DNA of 7,018 nt, taken from assembly GCA_030592105.1 (NCBI GenBank), contig JAUVKE010000134.1, positions 1 through 7,018 on the forward strand. The letters are read 5' to 3'. A model generated the notes under the pieces. That model searched no databases. It saw only the letters and a program-made list of their open reading frames with translations, and was not told the DNA's origin. This document shows, one piece after another, positions 1 to 5,133 of this stretch. Position 1 is the stretch's first letter, and each line of letters begins with the position of its first letter. The stretch comes from Desulfobacteraceae bacterium (GTDB taxonomy: Bacteria; Desulfobacterota; Desulfobacteria; Desulfobacterales; BuS5). A program made the position numbers and the translations under genes.

Positions 1-1880
1 AATTGGAAATAGATCACTTAAACTGGCTCAATACTCTTTCCGGTTATATTAGTAATCCTGCAATTAAAAAGATGACAGTTCAAAAAGATCATAAAAAATG
101 TAGTTTAGGAAAGTTCCTTTATGGAAAAGAACGTAAAAATGCTGAACAGATTGTCCCTGCCACGGCTAAATTATTTAAACCCATGGAAGGGATACATAAA
201 CAGATTCATGAATCAGCATCTGAAATTGAGTTCCAAATGAATATGATGAATATCGGTAAAATGCTGACTTTTTTCAGTGATGCTGAATCAGAATTGCGTG
301 TATGGAATGCCAAAATACTTGATGCTGTGATTAGCCAGGAGAATACTTTACCTGTAAATCTGGACCATAAAAAAAGTGATTTCGGTAAATGGCTCAACAA
401 TGGCGATGCAGATGCATTTGCAGAGGAATTTGCGGCTTTTGCAGCTTCAGTCCATAAACTTAAAGATATCCATGCAATGTTGTATAAGTTAGGTAATATA
501 GTAAACAAGAAATTAAATTCCGGAGATTATGATCAGGCGATGGGCTTTGCAAGGGGACGACTTGGAGCTGTTCATACGCGGACTATATCTGACATAAAGG
601 ATATGCGAATTTTAGTAGGGGAATATGAGTTTGGCCAGAAAGAAGCGGCACGTATTTTAAGCTCGGTGACTGCCGTAAAGCAGGCGGAACTGTTCGGCCT
701 TATGCATAAAGCTTCAGGATTAGTTGATAAAAACATGATCAGTCAGGAGCAGGTTTTAAGCAGTGCCGGAAGCTTAAAACAGACTGTAATGACAATAGGC
801 GTTATTTCGCTGTTTGCCGGAATCCTTTTAAGCCTTTTTCTTGCCAGTCGAATAACAAAACCGATTATTAAGGGCGCTGAATTTGCTAAAGAAGTAGCAA
901 ATGGTAATTTTAAGAATCAGCTCCCTGTTGATCGGAATGATGAAGTGGGCACCTTGATAAAAGCGCTTAACAATATTGTAGAAACTCTTGGAACAATGTT
1001 CAGAGCAATCTCGGAAGATACAGATAAGCTATCTGATTCATCTGTTGCATTAAAGACTATTGCCCATGATATGTCAGCCAGTTCCGAACATACATCTCAA
1101 AAAGCAAATCTTGTTGCATCTGCTTCAGAAGAGATGAACTCAAACATGACCTCTGTTGCAGCAGCCATGGAACAGGCATCTACTAATGTTGGCATTGTTG
1201 CCGAAGCAGCAGAGGGGATGGCAGTAAATATTGAACAGGTTGTTATGGATACAGGAAAAGCTCTTTTAATCACTGAAGATGCTGTCTCTGTTTCTAAAAG
1301 TGTCTCTGAAAAAATGAACGAACTTGGTAAAGCTGCGCTTGGTATTGGAAAAGTTACTGAAACAATTGCTGAAATTTCTGATCAGACTAATCTCCTGGCA
1401 TTAAATGCAACTATTGAAGCTGCCCGTGCCGGTGAGGCAGGAAAAGGGTTTGCAGTAGTTGCCAACGAAATAAAGGAACTTGCCGGACAGACTGCCGAAG
1501 CTACAAAAGAGATAAAGATTAAGATTGATGGTATTCAGTCTTCTACCAATGCAACAGTTAAGGAGTTGGATCAGGTATCAAAGGTTATTAATGATGTAAA
1601 TCAGATGGTAGCCTCTATTGCAGCAGTTATTGATGAGCAGTCGAATTCCACAAAGGGGATAGCAGCCAATGTTACAGAAGCATCCTCCGGCCTTTCTGAG
1701 GTTTCGGAAAATATTGCCCAGAGTTCTACAGTATCCGGAGAGATAGCAAGAGATGTGGCGGATGTAAATACAGCGGCAGATGAAATGAGAAAGAGCAGCT
1801 CTCAGGTGGATGCCAGTTCGCAGGAGCTCAATATCCTGGCTGAAAAATTAAAGGCGCATATGGAAAGATTTCTGGTATAG
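1..1880 (+). CDS. Methyl-accepting chemotaxis protein with extracytoplasmic tandem CZB-like sensor (5' truncated)
   Basis: This is a transmembrane chemoreceptor that would control a CheA kinase through CheW. The frame is open from the window edge, so the TTG at 3 is probably an internal Leu codon; the true start and the first membrane helix lie upstream. Numbering from that TTG as residue 1: a CZB-type motif spans 5-69 (H5, W8, C33-S-L-G-K, H65, H69, the classic His-Cys-His-His zinc set). A second, similar block spans about 95-160 and keeps W101, FGKW (127-130) and H157, but has L98, S125 and L153 at the other ligand positions. A membrane helix follows at 261-284, HAMP at about 284-336 (DEVG at 313-316), and the signalling hairpin to the end. 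The hairpin tip is near 458-490, with [20 protein letters not shown]. About 140 residues on each side of the tip suit a 40-heptad class receptor (rough count). E376/E377 and E390/Q391 resemble methylation sites. No C-terminal CheR-tethering pentapeptide is present; the protein ends ERFLV. MCP identity is certain; the ligand is unknown. Confidence 0.96.
   Translation, partial: LEIDHLNWLNTLSGYISNPAIKKMTVQKDHKKCSLGKFLYGKERKNAEQIVPATAKLFKPMEGIHKQIHESASEIEFQMNMMNIGKMLTFFSDAESELRVWNAKILDAVISQENTLPVNLDHKKSDFGKWLNNGDADAFAEEFAAFAASVHKLKDIHAMLYKLGNIVNKKLNSGDYDQAMGFARGRLGAVHTRTISDIKDMRILVGEYEFGQKEAARILSSVTAVKQAELFGLMHKASGLVDKNMISQEQVLSSAGSLKQTVMTIGVISLFAGILLSLFLASRITKPIIKGAEFAKEVANGNFKNQLPVDRNDEVGTLIKALNNIVETLGTMFRAISEDTDKLSDSSVALKTIAHDMSASSEHTSQKANLVASASEEMNSNMTSVAAAMEQASTNVGIVAEAAEGMAVNIEQVVMDTGKALLITEDAVSVSKSVSEKMNELGKAALGIGKVTETIAEISDQTNLLALNATIEAARAGEAGKGFAVVANEIKELAGQTAEATKEIKIKIDGIQSSTNATVKELDQVSKVINDVNQMVASIAAVIDEQSNSTKGIAANVTEASSGLSEVSENIAQSSTVSGEIARDVADVNTAADEMRKSSSQVDASSQELNILAEKLKAHMERFLV
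15..209 (+). other. CZB zinc-binding motif, intact copy (inside the MCP)
   Basis: This codes for residues 5-69 of the visible MCP: HLNW, then CSLGKF, then HKQIH. H5, C33, H65 and H69 match the four-ligand chemoreceptor zinc-binding (CZB) pattern. In the best-known family members the domain is cytoplasmic and responds to zinc or oxidants such as hypochlorite. Here it lies before the last membrane helix and HAMP, so it should face the periplasm. The motif is seen directly; zinc binding and location are inferred. Confidence 0.8.
288..480 (+). other. Degenerate second CZB-like module (inside the MCP)
   Basis: This covers residues about 96-159 of the visible MCP. The spacing and sequence parallel the first copy: W101 matches W8, [10 protein letters not shown] matches [10 protein letters not shown], and DIH157 matches QIH69. 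Three of the four metal ligands are replaced (His to Leu98, Cys to Ser125, His to Leu153). H151 is nearby but out of register. It looks like an internal duplication that kept the fold but lost metal binding. The alignment was made by eye. Confidence 0.6.
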
Positions 1881-1992
1881 TTTTTTATGGAAGGTTATAA
1901 GATTAGTATCTTAGAAATTATTTTCGTATTTTCGTGATATTTTTTTTCCTCAAACCTTTAGTTCCGGCTTGTCCGGGTTAGGCAATAAAATA
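1881..1992. other. AT-rich intergenic gap between the MCP gene and cheW
   Basis: This 112-bp gap holds a perfect 6-bp inverted repeat, TAAGAT-tagt-ATCTTA (1898-1913). Two exact head-to-tail copies of ATTTTCGT follow (1920-1935), then a run of T (1940-1947). The hairpin is short, has few G-C pairs and is not directly followed by the T run, so it is at best a weak terminator or attenuator. I found no convincing -35/-10 pair. The gap is long enough to hold a promoter for cheW and the genes after it, but none is proven. Confidence 0.4.
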
Positions 1993-2439
1993 ATGGATAC
2001 TAAAGAAAGTTCTGATGTTGTTGAGATTGCAACTTTTTTGGTGGGAGGTGCATTTTGCGGCATGAATATATTGAATATTCAGGAGATCAATAAACTTATG
2101 GAGATGACCACAGTACCGCAGTCTCCTGATTATGTTAAAGGGATATTAAATTTAAGGGGGCAGATTGTTACTGTAATTGACCTTGGCAAAAAACTTGGGC
2201 TTGCACCCACTGAAATGACCCATGCAAGCCGTAATATCATAATAAAATCCGATGGTGAATATATTGGACTTCTTACGGACAGCATCTCTGATGTGCTGCG
2301 TCTTGATATGAATGATGTTGAAGCTCCGCCTGCCAATATTGGTGGAATTCAGGGAACATTTTTTAATGGAGTGTACAAAACTGAGAAGAGCCTTATTGGC
2401 CTGCTTAATCTTGATAAAGTATTGAATGTTGCTGAATAA
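1993..2439 (+). CDS. cheW: CheW chemotaxis coupling protein
   Basis: CheW is a cytoplasmic scaffold protein that links chemoreceptors to the CheA kinase. The product is 148 residues, the usual length for a stand-alone CheW, and is a single CheW domain throughout. Hallmarks are the first strand (VEIATFLVGG), the IQEINKLMEMTTVPQSPDYVKG segment broken here as IQEINKL and VPQSP, and the signature GILNLRGQIVTVIDL. A later IGLLTDSISDVLRL strand-helix and the C-terminal GLLNLDKVL complete the fold. I chose the ATG at 1993 because a weak AGG (1980-1982) lies 10 bases before it. The in-frame TTG at 1969 would add eight residues, has no ribosome site and would lengthen the N-terminus beyond the conserved start. 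The neighbours, an MCP upstream and cheB/cheR downstream, support a role in one chemosensory array. No CheA is visible, so its kinase partner is unknown. Confidence 0.95.
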   Translation: MDTKESSDVVEIATFLVGGAFCGMNILNIQEINKLMEMTTVPQSPDYVKGILNLRGQIVTVIDLGKKLGLAPTEMTHASRNIIIKSDGEYIGLLTDSISDVLRLDMNDVEAPPANIGGIQGTFFNGVYKTEKSLIGLLNLDKVLNVAE

Positions 2440-2525
2440 GCTGCATTTTCTGTGTTTTTTTTGCAACCCCCGGCTGGACATTAAACACTTGAGCAGTTTA
2501 TACAATTCTGCATAATGGAGTATTA
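2440..2525. other. Intergenic gap between cheW and cheB
   Basis: This 86-bp gap carries a T run (2453-2461) and the ribosome site of cheB at its end. I see no stable hairpin before the T run and no well-placed promoter, so cheB is most simply read as part of the cheW transcript. Confidence 0.4.
2517..2520 (+). promoter_or_regulatory. Ribosome binding site of cheB
   Basis: GGAG lies five bases before the ATG at 2526. It fixes that start: the only other nearby ATG (2515) runs into TAA after two codons. Confidence 0.7.
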
Positions 2526-3668
2526 ATGCTTAATCGTGAACCATTAAAAATACTTATAGTTGATGATACTGCTATTTTTAGAAAAATTATAAAAGATGTT
2601 TTAATTGAAATACCTGGTATAGAGGTAGTGGGCGTTGCTCAAAACGGTAAAATTGCTGTGCAAAAAATATCTTCTATGAAGCCTGATTTATTGATTCTCG
2701 ACATAGAAATGCCTGAGATGAATGGGCTTGAGGTGCTTAAACATCTAAAAAATAAGGGGATTACTGATATAGGCGCTGTTATGCTCAGTTCTCTTACCAT
2801 GGCGGGAAGTGAGGTAACAATAAAAGCACTGGAGCTCGGTGCATTCGATTTTATAGCAAAGCCCCAGGGGAATAACCTGGAAGAGAACAAACAGGCTGTT
2901 AAAGATTCGATTACACCGATTTTGAGGGCATTTGCACGTAAAAAAAGAGTAAACAGTTTCTCAAAAAATAAAATTATACATAAAAGTGTGAGCAGCACTC
3001 CCGAAAAAAAAAGAAAAGCATTTTTATCTTCTTCCGGCACAAAGAGACCTGACAGACTGAAAAGGGAGCAGGCAGAACTTGTAGCCATAGGGATATCAAC
3101 AGGAGGACCGAAAGCACTTGCATCTATGCTCCCTGAAATACCACGGGATATTGGTGTTCCGATACTGATAGTTCAGCACATGCCCCCTGTTTTTACAGAA
3201 TCTCTTGCAAAAAGTCTTAATACAAAATGTTCAATAAAAGTAAAAGAAGCCGTTAACAGAGAATTAATAATTCCTAATACTGCTTATATAGCTCCAGGCG
3301 GAAAACAGATGAAAATTGCATCTGTTGCTGGTGGTAAAAAGAGAATAATAAAGATTACTGATGACCCTCCTGAAAATAGCTGCAAACCATCGGCTGATTA
3401 TCTATTCAGGTCAGTATCTCACCATTATATCGGCAGTGCAACCGGAGTTATCATGACAGGGATGGGCGCTGATGGTACGCAAGGATTAAGATTGATGCAT
3501 GACAACGGATCAATCATCATTGCACAGGATGAAGCATCATGCGTTGTTTATGGTATGCCCAAAGAAGCTGTAGCAGAAGGAATTGTTGATATTGTTGCAC
3601 CTCTTGATAAAATTGCAGAAAAGATATCTGAAACAGTTAGGAAAAAATTAAACAAGAGAATAAAATGA
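2526..3668 (+). CDS. cheB: CheB, receptor methylesterase/glutamine deamidase with receiver domain
   Basis: CheB removes methyl groups from receptor glutamates (and can deamidate glutamines) when its receiver is phosphorylated by CheA, giving adaptation. The product is 380 residues. The receiver domain (about 6-125) has the acidic pair D13/D14, phospho-acceptor D59 in LILDIEMPEMNG, switch residue S88 and K112 in AKP. A basic, low-complexity linker (about 138-182) is rich in Lys and Ser. The methylesterase domain (about 184-372) has the catalytic triad S191 (GISTGGP), H218 (VQHMPP) and D316 (MTGMGADG). Spacing matches the family, and all key residues are present. The linker is a little longer than in E. 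coli CheB (about 350 residues in total) and contains an A9 run at 3004-3012. The start has a good GGAG site. The gene overlaps cheR by ATGA, so the two are very likely translationally coupled and work as a pair on the MCP upstream. Confidence 0.97.
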   Translation: MLNREPLKILIVDDTAIFRKIIKDVLIEIPGIEVVGVAQNGKIAVQKISSMKPDLLILDIEMPEMNGLEVLKHLKNKGITDIGAVMLSSLTMAGSEVTIKALELGAFDFIAKPQGNNLEENKQAVKDSITPILRAFARKKRVNSFSKNKIIHKSVSSTPEKKRKAFLSSSGTKRPDRLKREQAELVAIGISTGGPKALASMLPEIPRDIGVPILIVQHMPPVFTESLAKSLNTKCSIKVKEAVNRELIIPNTAYIAPGGKQMKIASVAGGKKRIIKITDDPPENSCKPSADYLFRSVSHHYIGSATGVIMTGMGADGTQGLRLMHDNGSIIIAQDEASCVVYGMPKEAVAEGIVDIVAPLDKIAEKISETVRKKLNKRIK

Positions 3669-4507
3669 AAAAAATAGTTCCTGAAGAGGTTAAATCAGTT
3701 TCAGAATATATATATCAGGTGTCAGGTATAAGCCTTAATCAGACCAAAGCATATTTGATGGAAACAAGACTTGGTGTTCTGCTTGAACAGTTCAAATGCT
3801 CCTCTTTCAGGCAATTATGTCTGATGGCCAAAGGAGATAAAACAAAGGTTATTGAAACAAAAATAATCAGCGCCATATCTACCAATGAGACTCTGTTTTT
3901 TAGGGATAACAGCCCCTTTGAAATGCTTAAAAACAAGATTATTCCTGATTTGATTGATAATCGTACTAGTAAAATATCAAACTCTTTACCTGCACGTATT
4001 AATATCTGGAGTGCGGCATGTTCCACAGGACAGGAAATTTATAGTATTGCTATTACCTTAAAAGAACTTTTGCATGATATAAAAAAAATTAATATAAAAT
4101 TACTTGGAACAGATATTTCCAGTGATGTAATTAAGCAGGCGAGTTATGGAAAGTATAATAAGTTTGAGATTGAACGGGGGCTTTCTTCAGGCATATTAAA
4201 TAAATATTTTTCATCGGACGGAAACTCCTGGAAAATATCTGATGAAATCAGGTCACTGGCTTCTTTTAGAAAAATTAATCTTATGCAGTCTTTTTCTTCA
4301 CTTGGCAAGTTTGATATTATATTTTGCAGAAATGTAGCTATATATTTTACTATTGAAGATAGAAAAAAACTTTTTGACAGAATAGCAGATGCCCTGGCAC
4401 CGGGTGGATACTTGCTTATAGGTTCAACTGAGTCTCTGACAGGAATAAATGCCAGATTTGAGCCAAAAAGGCATATGAGATCTGTTTTTTATCAATTAAA
4501 AGGATGA
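3665..4507 (+). CDS. cheR: CheR, chemoreceptor glutamate methyltransferase
   Basis: CheR transfers methyl groups from S-adenosylmethionine to glutamates on receptor signalling helices, opposing CheB. The product is 280 residues, the normal length. A small helical N-terminal domain (about 5-85) ends in the conserved ISTNETLFFRD (71-81). The Rossmann-like methyltransferase domain follows: motif I WSAACSTGQE (115-124), GTDIS (148-152), FCRNVAIYF (220-228) and APGGYLLIG (246-254). Ile125 replaces the usual Pro after GQE, and Ala225 replaces the common Leu or Met; both changes look tolerable. The segment between YF (181-182) and INL (204-206) is about four residues shorter than my recollection of E. 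coli CheR. That fits a CheR that does not bind a receptor pentapeptide, and the MCP here has none. The ATG shares ATGA with the cheB stop, and AAGAGA (3654-3659) is a plausible ribosome site. Confidence 0.96.
   Translation: MKKIVPEEVKSVSEYIYQVSGISLNQTKAYLMETRLGVLLEQFKCSSFRQLCLMAKGDKTKVIETKIISAISTNETLFFRDNSPFEMLKNKIIPDLIDNRTSKISNSLPARINIWSAACSTGQEIYSIAITLKELLHDIKKINIKLLGTDISSDVIKQASYGKYNKFEIERGLSSGILNKYFSSDGNSWKISDEIRSLASFRKINLMQSFSSLGKFDIIFCRNVAIYFTIEDRKKLFDRIADALAPGGYLLIGSTESLTGINARFEPKRHMRSVFYQLKG
4500..4504 (+). promoter_or_regulatory. Ribosome binding site of the receiver gene, overlapping the cheR end
   Basis: AAGGA sits in the last two sense codons of cheR, directly before its TGA, and six bases before the ATG at 4511. 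This places translation of the regulator immediately after cheR on the same message. Confidence 0.75.
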
Positions 4508-4510
4508 ATA

Positions 4511-5083
4511 ATGACTGATTTACGAATACTTGTTGTTGATGATGATCCGGCTACCCGGCTTTTATTAAAGAAAAAACTGGAAAAAATGGAATATGAAGTG
4601 CAAACTTCGGAAAATGGAGTAGAGGCAGTAAAAATAATCTCAGATTCATATTTTGATGTTGTTGTTACCGATCTGATGATGCCTGGTGGTGTTGATGGAA
4701 TGGGCGTACTTTCAGCAGCAAAGGAAAAAGACAGGCAGATGGAGGTTATTTTGATAACAGCGTATGCTTCAGTGGAAAATGCTGTTGAAGCTATGCGAAA
4801 AGGGGCTGCTGATTATATTCAAAAACCGATCAATTTTGATGAATTGATGCTAAAACTGGAAAAAATAAGTGTTTTAAAATCTATAGTAAGAGAATCAAGT
4901 GACCTGCGTGAGGCTATGGATGTAACGGAAAAAAATGCTTCTCAAATAATTCAGGACATGGAATTAACAGTTTTTGATCTTCAGAAAAAAGTGGATCAGG
5001 CAGTACAGGTATTATCAGAGGATTCTATCAGTGAACATGAGCGGATAAAGATAGTGCTTGATAATTTGACAGTATCTGAATGA
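4511..5083 (+). CDS. Single-receiver response regulator with C-terminal helical (coiled-coil-like) tail
   Basis: This is a cytoplasmic phospho-acceptor protein of 190 residues. The receiver (about 3-120) has D10/D11/D12, phospho-acceptor D54 (VVVTDLMMP), T83 (LITAY) and K105 (QKP). The stretch AYASVENAVEAMRKGAADYIQKP resembles NtrC-family receivers more than CheY, seen in ITAYASVENAV and KGAADYIQKP. The loop after the phospho-site (PGGVDG) has one residue more than the common PxMDG. The tail (about 115-188) has heptad-like hydrophobic spacing and many charged residues, and shows no AAA+ domain, helix-turn-helix, GGDEF, EAL or HD-GYP motif. It could work as a CheY-like output, a phosphate sink, or a dimerising adaptor. 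Its place 3 bp after cheR and 50 bp before a hybrid kinase suggests phosphorylation by CheA or by that kinase. The receiver assignment is firm; the function is not. Confidence 0.9.
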   Translation: MTDLRILVVDDDPATRLLLKKKLEKMEYEVQTSENGVEAVKIISDSYFDVVVTDLMMPGGVDGMGVLSAAKEKDRQMEVILITAYASVENAVEAMRKGAADYIQKPINFDELMLKLEKISVLKSIVRESSDLREAMDVTEKNASQIIQDMELTVFDLQKKVDQAVQVLSEDSISEHERIKIVLDNLTVSE

Positions 5084-5133
5084 TTATTCTATCTTCTGGA
5101 ATATAAAAACCTAATAGCTGTGGATAAAATTTT

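Noticed and set aside
3..5. TTG as the start codon of the MCP
   Set aside because: The frame is open to the window edge, there is no room to see a ribosome site, and a first membrane helix expected of this receptor type is missing. It is most likely a Leu codon inside a longer gene.
1898..1913. Intrinsic terminator after the MCP gene
   Set aside because: The stem is only six base pairs and mostly A-T, and the nearest long T run begins about 27 bases later, not right after the stem.
1969..1971. TTG as the start of cheW
   Set aside because: There is no ribosome site before it, and the added residues precede the conserved CheW fold. The ATG at 1993 has at least a weak AGG site.
2152..2505. Antisense open frames over cheW and over other genes (for example 206-508, 2639-3088, 3739-4026, 5493-5861 and 6384-6809)
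   Set aside because: Their products show no recognisable domains, and all lie opposite genes whose catalytic motifs are intact. They are shadows of the coding strand.
2489..2516. TTGAGC-N16-CATAAT as a promoter for cheB
   Set aside because: The -10-like box ends just before the cheB ribosome site, so a transcript would start after or inside that site. This makes it implausible for normal translation of cheB.
2864..2880. CCAGG...CCTGG hairpin
   Set aside because: It lies inside the cheB receiver coding region with no T run after it. It is a chance inverted repeat.
4860..5083. DNA-binding output domain in the receiver protein
   Set aside because: The tail has no helix-turn-helix or AAA+ motif. 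It is a charged helical stretch of about 70 residues, so I do not call it a transcription factor despite the NtrC-like receiver.
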